Made by a program: the position numbers and the translations under genes. The notes under the pieces are model-generated. The model was given only the letters and a program-made list of their open reading frames with translations. It did not search any database and was not told the DNA's origin. 64,000 bases of DNA from Cololabis saira (Eukaryota > Chordata > Actinopteri > Beloniformes > Belonidae). The DNA is taken from NCBI RefSeq assembly GCF_033807715.1, contig NC_084598.1, positions 47,400,986 to 47,464,985 on the forward strand, given 5' to 3'. Below are positions 54,299 through 64,000 of this stretch, in pieces (the first letter of the stretch is position 1; each line of letters starts with the position of its first letter).

Positions 54299-57200
54299 TT
54301 ACTGGTCTTCCGCCGGGATCAGGAGCACCAATCTCCTCACATCTCTTCGCAGGATGATGGTTACCAGAGACTGAGAGTTTTTTCTCGGTTGTCCACCTGC
54401 CAGCGAGGCAGGGAGGCCTGCACATGTCTTCACGTCTGCATCCCTGACGAGTCCCCTTCTATCTGGGTATACAGTCTGGATCCGTCCGAGGCGGAACTGT
54501 CCCCGTAGGGCATTTTGGTCCGCTATCCAAACGATATCGCCGACCTTGATATTTCTGTTAGTCCGGTGCCATTTTGGACGAATGAACAGGTTTGGTCCAG
54601 CGAGCTCACTCCACTTCTTCCAAAACATGTCCACTCCAATCTGGATGGTCCTAAGTCGGCGCCAGGGGTGGGTGCCCATGGTAAGCCCACCTGTGTCTCC
54701 TCCAAGTCCTGTTCGTCCAAGAAGCAGGGTGTTGGGGGTCAGGTACTCAACTGCGTCTTCTTGTACCTGCGCCCTAGCGTCGATTGGCCTTTCATTTGTG
54801 AGGTTAGCTGCCTGGTAGAATAGGGTCTGGAGTTCCCCCCAGGTGAGTGATCCCGTTGTTCCTCCAAGGCTTATGAGAGCTCTCTTCAGGAGCTTTACAG
54901 CGGCTTCTGCGGCTCCGTTTCGATGGGGTGCATCGGCTGGATGGAAATTCCATGCCCAATCAGTTCCGTTCCGGGCTGCTTTATTCTCGATGGACGCTTC
55001 TCGCAAGGTGTCCAGATATTTGTGCAACTCACGTAAGGCAGGTTTGGCTCCAATGAAGTTAGTCCCCCTGTCCGACCAAAGCCGTCGTGGGTGGCCTCTC
55101 AAGGCTACAAAGCGGGAGTAGGCCTGGAGGAAACTGTCAGATGACTGGTCATCAACCAAATCAGCGTGAACTGCCCTTGACGCCATGCAACAGAAAATTA
55201 TGCCCCACACTTTCTTTCCAGTCCTCTTCTTCACAGCGTCTTTCACCTCGAAGGGACCAAAGAGATCGAGTGTGGTGTTTTCGAAAGGGGAAGAACGCTG
55301 TGAACGCTGCGGAGGGAGGTCACTCATCATCTGCTGGCACATCTTTCCCTTTTGCTTACGGCACATGACACAGCTGTTTACGGTCTTCTTTACCGTTCTC
55401 CGGCCTTGTAGAATCCACGCCCTTTTTCTTGTGCGCAACAATGTGGCAGCGACACCTTCGTGGTTCGATTCATGGGCTTCTCTTGCTAGCAGGGTGGCTA
55501 GCCAAGAGTGGAACGGTATCAAGGGAACAGCTGTTCCATCCTCGTTCCAGGACTGGACTCTGCCTCCACAAAGAAGAAGTCCTGTGTTTACATCCGTGTG
55601 AACAACCAGGCGGTTCAGTGTCGAGTCTTGGAATTCTACTCCATCTTGTGCTGCAAGGGCAAGGTCTCGGAAGGCTTCCGCTCGTTCCTTTGCAGAGAGT
55701 GTTGAGCCACTTGCCTCCCACTTTGGCGAGTCCAGGGGGGGCCGCCTTCTCAGCCATGTCTCCGCTGCTCGTCGAACCCAGGCTACAGCTCCACACAGCT
55801 TTCCCAGTGCGCTGAAGCGTTGTGGCTCCACAAGGCTGACCAGCCCAATGCTCCAGCGTCTTTTCCTCCTCGCCGGCACAGATGTTGGATTTTCGCCAGT
55901 CTGAGTCTCTCGTTGGACCTCGTCACCTTCGACGTCTGCCTTGGAGTCAGATGTTCCAGCGCCATTTTTCTGTCTTGACTAGGCTCTGGTGACGGCTGCC
56001 GAGAACGCCTTCCGCTGAAGTTTTTTGACGTCTTCAGCAGCAGAGGATGTTATCTCACTGGCCGTTTTTGTAGGCCAATCACTTTCTGGCCATTTCAGGA
56101 ACTCTGGGCCTTTCTGCCACCGTGACTCCTCATTGAGTTCTTCAGAAGTGGCTCCCCTGGTGACGATATCAGCTATGTTGCATTTGCCTTCGACCCACCT
56201 CCAGTCTTCCACTTGTCCGTTCTTTTGTATTTCACCAATGCGGTTGGCAAAAAAGGTCTGGTAGCCATAACTGTCCTTTTGAATGGCCGCCAGGATGGTT
56301 TGACTGTCCACAAAGTGAAACCAGCGCTCTACCTTTATGTGACAGTGTCTTTCAAAGTATTTTTTCTACCGGCTGGCGAAGACTGCCCCGCAGAGTTCTG
56401 CTTTGATGGCATCTCCTTTTTGGTCGAGTGGGGTCAGTTTGGCCTTAGACTCCACCAGCTTTACAACAACGTTGTTTAGCGTCGTCCACCGGAGGTAAAG
56501 CACAGCTCCATAAGAAGATTCGCTCCCGTCCGAGAAGGTGATGCCAGTTGGCGGACCCATGGTTTCAGGAGGGGTGAGGCTTCTGTCAAACCTGACTTGA
56601 CCAAGTTTCACATATTCCTCAAAGAGTGTGATTGCGGCCTCCCGGAGCCTTGGTGAGAGGGGGATGTCCCACGTGTCTGTGGGTGGATTGTCTCTGCTGG
56701 CTTCTTGGAAAGCTTCCCTGATTAGCATCGCACCCTTCTGTTTGGCTGGTGAGGCGAGACCAATTGGGTCATAAAATGCAGCAATCTGGCTTAACAACAT
56801 GCGTCGCGTGAGTGGTTCTGGTGTTCCTCTCCTGACCTCCTCCACCCGCAGGTCGAGACCCGTTCTCATTTTTCCACGTTTCTTTGAGAAGTTTATCGAG
56901 GTCATCAAACGCAGTTTGTCAGTCTCAGGCTCATATCCGACCCCCAGTGCTTTGTTGTCTTCCTCATGCAACTGATTAGGCAGCACTAGCGTCTTCCGTG
57001 ATTGGGATTTTGGACTGGAGTCAGCCGGGATCTCACTCCTCCCACTTTGGCATGATAGGACCCATGGCTTGAGGGCGAAACCTCCGGCATTCAAGATTTC
57101 CTCTACCCCTTTGGTTATTCTTTCCAGGGTTTCAGGGTCGTTGTGTGACGTGAGGATGTCATCCACATAGCTGTCCTCCATGAGAGCTCTACGTTCCTCT

Positions 57201-60200
57201 ACCATTTCGGTGAACTGGGGAAGGTTGGCTGTCTCCCTCATCGCAACCTGAGCGATACATCCTGCCGGTTTGTCCCCGATATTCACTCTAACAACAGCGA
57301 AGACCTCGATGTTATCCTCAGGATGGTCTCTCCAAAGAAATCGGTGGAGGTGGACCTCCTTGTCTTTCAACCACACCGAATTGTACATTTTTTTAATGTC
57401 GCCCAGTGCGGCATGCAGTCCACTCCTAAATCTCAGGAGGACTCCTCTGATTGGATTGAGGACATCGGGACCCTTGTGAAGGAGGTCATTCAGGCTTACC
57501 CCACGGAACTCCTGGCTGCTGTTCCACACGATCCTCACAGGAGTTGAAGTAGAGTGAGGGTTTGGCGCAACCAGGTGACTAATATACCACTTTGGCCCTT
57601 TCCAGCATTCCAGTTCCTCCTTGGTGAGTTTGACGGCAGCTCCTCTCGAGACCATGTCGTGGATTTGCTCTGTGTAAGCATTTTTCCATGCAGGTTCCCT
57701 CTCCAGACGCCTCTCCATGTTTATGAATGTTGCCTCCACAGCATATCGGTTGTCCGGCAATGTTGAGGGGTTTGCTCTCCAAGGATATGCTGCGTCCCAA
57801 TGGGGGGAACTGCTGTGTTTGTCTGCTAACACATAAGTGAGACACTCCTTTATTTTCTCTAGGTCTCTCTCATCCTTGAGGGTCATTTCCTTCCCTCCAG
57901 GAGGACACTTTCCACACTTGCAGCTGCCACACAGGGGAGTGCAGGCCGCGCCAATGCTGTCCCATTTAAACCATTCAAGCACCTCCTTGTTGGTGGTTGT
58001 TGTGGTTCGCGCTATTTTGTCTCCCTCTGCTGGGGCTATAATTGTCTCCTTGTACGCCATAGAGGCTGCTCTCATGGTTCTTGCAAGATGAGTCTCAGAT
58101 CGGTGCACAGCCAGGTCGACGGTTTCAATGAGGTTAGGATGAGTTCCACCAACGGTCTTTCCCAACGGTCCGTCCCAGAGGACGAGGTCACCTATGATCT
58201 TAGTCGGCTGGGGAACAAGACGACCTTCACGGTGACTAATGAGGAGGTCAATTGTTGTTGGCCGAGCCAGCTCGTCTCTAGTGACATTGGGGAAGAATTT
58301 CTGCAATTGTTTGGGGGAAACGGGTTGAGTCACCTCAGCAATGTTTTCTAGCCCATAGCAGAGGATTTTGTGTTCGGCCACCTTTCCTTTGGGTGTCTTG
58401 ACCTTTAGCCGCAGAAAGTACCGTTTGGTCACAACCGTTTTTTTCATCCCACCGATGCCGTGAACGATGAGCTTGATTGTCTCGCCGTGCAATCCAAGGC
58501 GATCGGCTGCTTTGTTGGTTATGTAATTCGTATCAGAGGCGAGGTCTATTAAAGTTCCAATCAGAGAGCCGGAATTTGTTGTCACCTTCATCAGCATCAT
58601 CACGACTGGATGTTCCCTCAGTGTATCACCAGACTTGGTGCACACCGTTGAGGATATTTTGTTAGAAAATGCCTCTTTATATTTTTCCCTTTGCTCTGGG
58701 GTGAGTTCAGCCAGGAACCCCTCCTGCTTTTCAGTGAGACCAAGCTTCTTTCCTCCTGGTTTTACGGTGCGGTGATCCTGACTGTCGGTGTCTTTCTTCG
58801 GAAAAGAGGGCTTCGGACACAGAAGGTAATTATGGTCTGACATTCCTCCTTTCCTGCAGTCTTGTTTTGGGCAGAGGAATCTTGTAGTGCACCCTTTGCC
58901 ATCCTTATCATGTGACCGTAGGCACTTTGAACACAACCCCAGCCTTTTTAAGTGAGCTCGCTTGCTGGAGAGGTCTTGGTCCCTGAAGGTCTTGCATGCA
59001 AAGAGCTTGCCAGTATGTGAGCTATCGCCGCAGACAGCACAGTTGGGACAGTCCATCAAGCCTGCAGTAGATTTACTGAACGATTTTTTCAGCCTTTTCT
59101 CCGAAGTGTCTGACGGGCCCTTTTCCACAGTGCTTTTCTCCGCGGGGTTTGGCTCCAGCTGATCCAACTCCTCAAGGATTTCCTCCTGTTTCTTCAGAAA
59201 TTTTAGCAGGCAGTCGAAATGGTTCAGCGTGGAGAACTGGTTTGCAGGGTCGGCCTTGTGCATAATCCACTCCCTCTTTAATGAACTGGGAAGTTTGCTC
59301 TCTAGGGACTGGGCGACAATGCGGTTCTTCATTGCGTCTTCTTCTCCAAGGATCTGGAGGTTACAAAGTGCTCTCTCCACAGCCTGAATTAATTCAATCG
59401 TCCTCCTGGAATGATTTCCTTTGACAGGAGGAAGAGACTGAACCTCGTTGCAGATCATCAGCACAATTTTGGACTTGTTTCCATATTTGTTGTCCAGCAA
59501 TTTGAAGACGTCGTCTGCGGATCCACAACTGGACAAGACAAGGTCCTTTTTCACGTTCTCACTGAGGCTCCCAAGCAGGTGGAACTTCCTCACGCAGTCT
59601 GCCCCTTGTGGATTTCCAAGTTGTTGCAGGTTCTCCCATTCTGCTTTCCAGCGGTAGTAGTCCCTCATGTCACCAGTGAATGTGGGCAGCCGTGCTCTCT
59701 CAAGGCTGATTTGGGGCCTTAAGTCGAATGATCCCTGGTACATGTTGGGGCTGCTTCGCTGGAGGAGGGGCTGGATTCTTGTGCTTGCGCTGGCCTCCAG
59801 CTTGAGGTTGGAGGGCCCTTTAGAGGGCGATGAGGGTGCTGGGTTTTCCCCTGACGTCAGTAAGCCATCAGCCTCGCTGTCCTGTCTTGAGTCCCTCCCT
59901 GCAACGTCCACAGGATCCTCTCCCTCCATTGCAAGCTTGTCAGACAAAGCCAAGACCCTTTTCTTTAATGTCCTGTAGCGGGTTTGGAGATCCACAGCTC
60001 TAAGACCAGGAATGAGGTCTTGCCATTCCAGCAGCATTTCTTCAAGCTCTGTGACTTCTCTGTCCAAGCCTTTAATTCTAAGTCGGTGGTCCTTTAATGA
60101 TCGGTGCGGACTAATTTCTTCTTCCTCCGCCTGAACAATGGCCGACTCAGCCGTCTTGGCTTGAATGAAGAACGTGGGTTCAGCATAGCCATTCCAGAAG

Positions 60201-60490
60201 GTTTCCTGGGTGGCCTTCTTTACCTCGAGGAACCTGTCGGCGCACTCAGCGGATTTCTCATCAATTTGAGTTGCTGATTCTCTGACTTCTTCGTCATTTG
60301 ATTCCCTTAGGGCTTCTGCATATTCGTATCCTGCGTCTGATACTTTGCAGAAGTCTGCTTTAAAGTGTTTCCATTCAGTCAGGATTTCACTTGGTTCCAA
60401 GAGTTCAAATCTTGTGAGGGTGTGACTCCTTTTTGTAAATGAAGCTTGTGCCCTCGATCGCACACTCTTGAGTTTCTCCAGGTCTGCCAT
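54299..60490 (-). pseudogene. BEL/Pao Gag-Pol polyprotein, one frame with two in-frame TAG stops
   Basis: Starting at MADLEKLKSVRSRAQ, Gag fills about residues 1-470, with the DUF1759-type block LPTFTGDMRDYYRWKAEW. Cys/His knuckles follow (about 480-550, CPNCAVCGDSSHTG and CSKCLRSHDKDGKGC). The protease is near 645 (LIDLASDTNYITNKAADRLG), the reverse transcriptase has active site SYVDDILTS near 1105, and RNase H starts TFSDGSESSYGAVLYL near 1318. The integrase shows an HHCC zinc region (EAHESNHEG … CVMCRKQ) and the D, D, E residues in TTLDLFGPF, WSDRGTNF and NGAAEAAV. TAG codons interrupt at 56366-56368 and 55979-55981, but the frame is the same throughout, about 2,060 codons. Otherwise undamaged. 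Confidence 0.9.
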
Positions 60491-60710
60491 TTTTTTTCTT
60501 TGCCGTTGACTGGGAGCTGGTTGTCACTAACAGTGGGTTCCTCTACAGGGGACTTTGTTCCACTCTTTGTGTGTAGTGCAGACTCTTTTGTTCAGTGCAG
60601 CTTTAATGGCAGTTGGAACGTGTTTTGTTTTGTTTTATTTTTATTTATTTATTTATTTTTTATTTATCCACTGCACAGATCCGGTGCAGCAGCAGGAATT
60701 GGTTTATAAC

Positions 60711-61429
60711 TGTTCCGGTTTTTTGAAAATCCCCCCGGACAGGGTGTAGGGAGAGTGGACGAGGAATAACTCAGCTTTTCTTTGTTTTTATTTTCTTGAA
60801 ATTAATGTACTGCTTCTCTGGCAGTACAACGTACATTTGGGTTGTAGCAGCAGGTTATAAACCTGTGAAAAAGAAATGAAATCCAAGTACAATAGTTAAT
60901 TACCTCAAACGGAATCATATAATCAATAACAACAAAAAGCAATAACCATCGTCATCATCATTGTCATCATTTGTCATAATTAAATACAATTAAATGGGGA
61001 TTTACAAATACAAAATAAACTGGTTTGCACTTTTGCAAGTAAAGACAAAAAGTTAATCTTGTCTTAAGTTTTGAGCCGCGATGTTCATTCATAACTTAAA
61101 CGGCGTGCTCCGCCACACCCACAAACAAACGCACACACATCTCCAGGTGCCGACAGCGCGACAGCAACCATGTCACACACAAGTGATCGCAGCCGCGAGA
61201 TGCGGATCCAGCACAGCAAGTATAAACAAAACCCGTCACATTAATAAACGGAGCTCTTACCAGTACCGCATCACTCTCCCGACAATTTTACGTCACCGCA
61301 CGGATCGCTTCCGCTTATGGCGCAACCGGCGGCACACAGCTGATTAATAATGACATCACACCGTGGACCACCCACCTTACACCCCGCTCCTCCCACTGTG
61401 ATTTATTGGAAGTGATTTCTAACTTAACA
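60711..61429 (-). repeat. 5' LTR of BEL/Pao element
   Basis: 719 bp. It differs from the 3' LTR at the position equivalent to 53524 (C versus G) and by one A in a four-A run near 53600. The promoter for the element is expected here. Confidence 0.93.
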
Positions 61430-61434
61430 GTTAC

Positions 61435-61884
61435 TAACTTACAAAAATTAAAATGAAGCAGACAACCACGCAATAAAAAAAAAGAAAGAAGGCAAGTGAT
61501 GGGTCCAGAATATATTAACGAGGCTGTTAGCCACTGATGGATTAATTATGCAAGTTCATCTCAAAGTAAGATATAAATCCTCTTATACATCTGTTTAAGG
61601 GAAATATTTGACTTTTTTTTACTCTCCCTCTACTTTTTGCATTTGGACTTTAACTGTTTGAAGTTAAACTGGGATGTCCCTGTGTTGCACTGACATAGTG
61701 AATAAAATACGTTGCGTTTGTCAGATACGCCTTTTCTGCTCTCTAACTCTGCTCTTACTGTCCGTGGTGCAGAAAACGGATGTGTATTTCCTAAAGACCC
61801 ATTGGCTGAATTGACGCCACTGAGGGAGGAGACAGAGAGAAACTCCAGGTTCGCTGAAATAAACCTGGTCCCGACCAGGTTAGA
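61435..61884. other. Harbinger interior right of the BEL/Pao
   Basis: Mostly non-coding. Near 61800 the plus strand reads ELTPLREETERNSRF, which could be the end of a Harbinger-encoded protein but is too short to assign. Confidence 0.4.
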
Positions 61885-62965
61885 TTCAGAGAGTCTGTTA
61901 CTACGGTAACCAGGTTAGATTCAGAGCGTCTGTTACTACGGTAACTGACCAGGTTCAGAGAGTCTGTTACTACGGTAACTGACCAGGTTCAGAGAGTCTG
62001 TTACTACGGTAACTGACCAGGTTCAGAGAGTCTGTTACTACGGTAACTGACCAGGTTCAGAGAGTCTGTTACTACGGTAACTGACCAGGTTAGATTCAGA
62101 GAGTCTGTTACTACGGTAACTGACCAGGTTCAGAGAGTCTGTTACTACGGTAACTGACCAGGTTCAGAGAGTCTGTTACTACGGTAACCAGGTTAGATTC
62201 AGAGCGTCTGTTACTACGGTAACTGACCAGGTTCAGAGAGTCTGTTACTACGGTAACTGACCAGGTTAGATTCAGAGAGTCTGTTACTACGGTAACTGAC
62301 CAGGTTAGGTTCAGAGAGTCTGTTACTACGGTAACTGACCAGGTTAGGTTCAGAGAGTCTGTTACTACGGTAACTGACCAGGTTAGGTTCAGAGAGTCTG
62401 TTACTACGGTAACTGACCAGGTTCAGAGAGTCTGTTACTACGGTAACTGACCAGGTTCAGAGAGTCTGTTACTACGGTAACTGACCAGGTTCAGAGAGTC
62501 TGTTACTACGGTAACTGACCAGGTTCAGAGAGTCTGTTACTACGGTAACTGACCAGGTTCAGAGAGTCTGTTACTACGGTAACTGACCAGGTTCAGAGAG
62601 TCTGTTACTACGGTAACTGACCAGGTTAGGTTCAGAGAGTCTGTTACTACGGTAACTGACCAGGTTAGGTTCAGAGAGTCTGTTACTACGGTAACTGACC
62701 AGGTTAGGTTCAGAGAGTCTGTTACTACGGTAACTGACCAGGTTAGGTTCAGAGAGTCTGTTACTACGGTAACTGACCAGGTTAGGTTCAGAGAGTCTGT
62801 TACTACGGTAACTGACCAGGTTAGGTTCAGAGAGTCTGTTACTACGGTAACTGACCAGGTTAGATTCAGAGAGTCTGTTACTACGGTAACTGACCAGGTT
62901 CAGAGAGTCTGTTACTACGGTAACTGACCAGGTTCAGAGAGTCTGTTACTACGGTAACTGACCGA
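61885..62965. repeat. 34/39-bp minisatellite with near-palindrome
   Basis: About 29 copies of CCAGGTTCAGAGAGTCTGTT plus ACTACGGTAACTGA, with a common variant carrying TTAG or TTAGA after CCAGG. Each unit includes GTTACTACGGTAAC. The array lies wholly within the Harbinger-type element. Confidence 0.95.
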
Positions 62966-63198
62966 GAGCTTAAGTTACCTCTCTTTGTGAAACAGGCTAG
63001 AGTTACCTCTCTTTCTCTGGTTTGAGTTACCTCCCTTTGTGAAACGGAAAACTCAGAGTTTCCCTCATTTCAGGGTTAACAGACTCAGAGTTTTCACTAA
63101 ACCTGCTTTGTGAAACGGACCCCTGCTGTGCTGGGCTAATGTTAAGTAAACTTTTCAAGGTTAAACTTTCTCTTAAACAGTTTTTTCTCCTGTTTACA

Positions 63199-63376
<178 letters not shown>

Positions 63377-63544
63377 TTATATAACAATCTTCAGACTTTT
63401 ATAGACACAGAACCTTCCTAAAAAAAACACAAACATTTCTTCATCTCAAATATATTTCCTGAATATGTTTTGAATTAAAGTAGTTTTGTCACATGTTTGG
63501 AGGATGATAAGTGGATAAATGTGTAAACGTCTCCATGAACTGAC

Positions 63545-63721
63545 CTCAGAGTCTCCAGTCTACAGTTTGGACTCTCCAGTCCACCAGACAGAACCTTCAC
63601 TCCTGAATCCCCCAGGGACCAGTTGTTACTCAGGTCCAGTTCTGTCAGATGGGAGGGGTTGGACTTCAGAGCGGACGCAATAACTTCACAGTGAGTCTCT
63701 GAGAGATCACAACCACTAAAT
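63545..63721 (-). CDS. NLR-type leucine-rich-repeat exon (first seen)
   Basis: A 177-bp exon flanked by CTCTCATCACAG| and |GTCAGTTCATGG on the minus strand, the same length as the two exons at 47 kb. It encodes [40 protein letters not shown] and [19 protein letters not shown]. It keeps the LRR pattern but is more diverged from the other two. All three lie on the same strand with compatible boundaries, so I treat them as one host gene with a 15.7-kb intron that became a transposon sink. The NACHT domain should lie beyond the right edge of the window. Confidence 0.85.
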
Positions 63722-64000
63722 CTGTGATGAGAGAAAACATGATGTCAGTTGTAATAAAGTGTGAGTTAAAGCCAGACTGAACATCTGTTAACATCTGCAG
63801 ACTTTGTCTGGATCTGCAGATGAAGGAGGGAACCGGCTTCGTTAACGTCTACGTCTGTCAGAGTCATCTGAAAACATCGGATTTAGGACATAAACTCATT
63901 TATTCTTGGACATTTTTCACTCTGAACATCTTGAATGAAAGTGAACCAGTGTGGAGCTGAACTTTTATCAAGTATCCAGATAAAAGATGTTCAAGCTTTT
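63722..64000. other. NLR intron at the window edge
   Basis: No further exon is visible in the last 280 bp. Confidence 0.4.

Larger units (their letters stand above)
53212..61429 (-). mobile_element. BEL/Pao LTR retrotransposon, complete and young
   Basis: Two LTRs of 720 and 719 bp bracket a single long minus-strand gag-pol gene. GTTAC flanks both outer edges (53207-53211 and 61430-61434), a 5-bp target duplication. The LTRs differ by one substitution and one single-base indel that I can see, so insertion was recent. A purine-rich tract (AAGTGGGAGG on the minus strand) precedes the 3' LTR at 53931. No env-like frame lies between pol and the 3' LTR. I could not identify a convincing primer-binding site. 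Confidence 0.93.
52273..63122. mobile_element. Harbinger-type DNA element, invaded by a BEL/Pao retrotransposon
   Basis: The left end GGGTCCGTTTCACAAAGCAG and right end CTGCTTTGTGAAACGGACCC are perfect inverted repeats for about 20 bp. CTG flanks both (52270-52272 and 63123-63125), giving a 3-bp duplication. A Myb-like fragment near the left end supports the PIF/Harbinger superfamily. Without the BEL/Pao (8.2 kb) and a small retroposed insert, the element is about 2.4 kb, of which about 1.1 kb is minisatellite. No Harbinger transposase was seen. Confidence 0.78.

Noticed and set aside
55185..55815. Plus-strand frames of 128-138 codons
   Set aside because: Antisense shadows of the BEL/Pao integrase gene.

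Overview
The window looks like a piece of a teleost fish genome. The evidence is the eukaryotic exon/intron structure, abundant CA/GT and TA microsatellites, and many transposon families typical of fish (L2, L1, Tx1, Rex1/CR1-like LINEs, BEL/Pao, hAT, piggyBac, pogo, Harbinger, MITEs). There is also a fish-type NLR gene with three leucine-rich-repeat exons of identical length. Nearly everything else is mobile or tandemly repeated DNA, and I see no rRNA or tRNA gene, CRISPR array or bacterial-type operon.

Layout. 1-9.2 kb: minisatellites and a foldback-like repeat cluster (1351-7720), into which L2 copy 1 (about 3573-7596, plus strand) inserted. 9.2-28.1 kb: a stack of nested insertions, all on the minus strand apart from the hAT. 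A Tx1-type LINE (28130 to about 9205) was split by a hAT element (9382-11199, 8-bp target duplication) and by a second LINE, 'B' (27280 to 12995). LINE B was itself split by a 7.8-kb L1 (13077-20860, 12-bp duplication) and by a near full-length Rex1/CR1-like LINE 'A' (26764 to 22208). 28.2-29.7 kb: a decayed plus-strand LINE with a large minisatellite and a (GATTCT)n tail.

30.2-42.7 kb: a large inverted-repeat element with 112-bp subterminal tandem repeats. It carries exons of a CCDC106-like gene and holds five nested DNA transposons: piggyBac, another TTAA-target element, pogo and two hATs. 42.7-44.2 kb: a second LINE A copy, itself interrupted. 44.2-46.3 kb: a possible YqaJ-nuclease-like gene fragment, palindromic MITEs and a Helitron-like repeat.

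46.3-64 kb: a host NLR gene on the minus strand, seen as 177-bp LRR exons at 63721-63545, 47860-47684 and 47537-47361. The 15.7-kb intron between the first two exons holds L2 copy 2 (with an in-frame internal deletion) and a Harbinger-type element (52273-63122). That Harbinger was in turn invaded by a young 8.2-kb BEL/Pao LTR retrotransposon (53212-61429).

The genes do not form a common pathway. The logic of the locus is successive transposition: many junctions can be read to the base from target-site duplications, which gives a relative order of insertion. All superfamily names come from motif recognition by eye; no database search was run.
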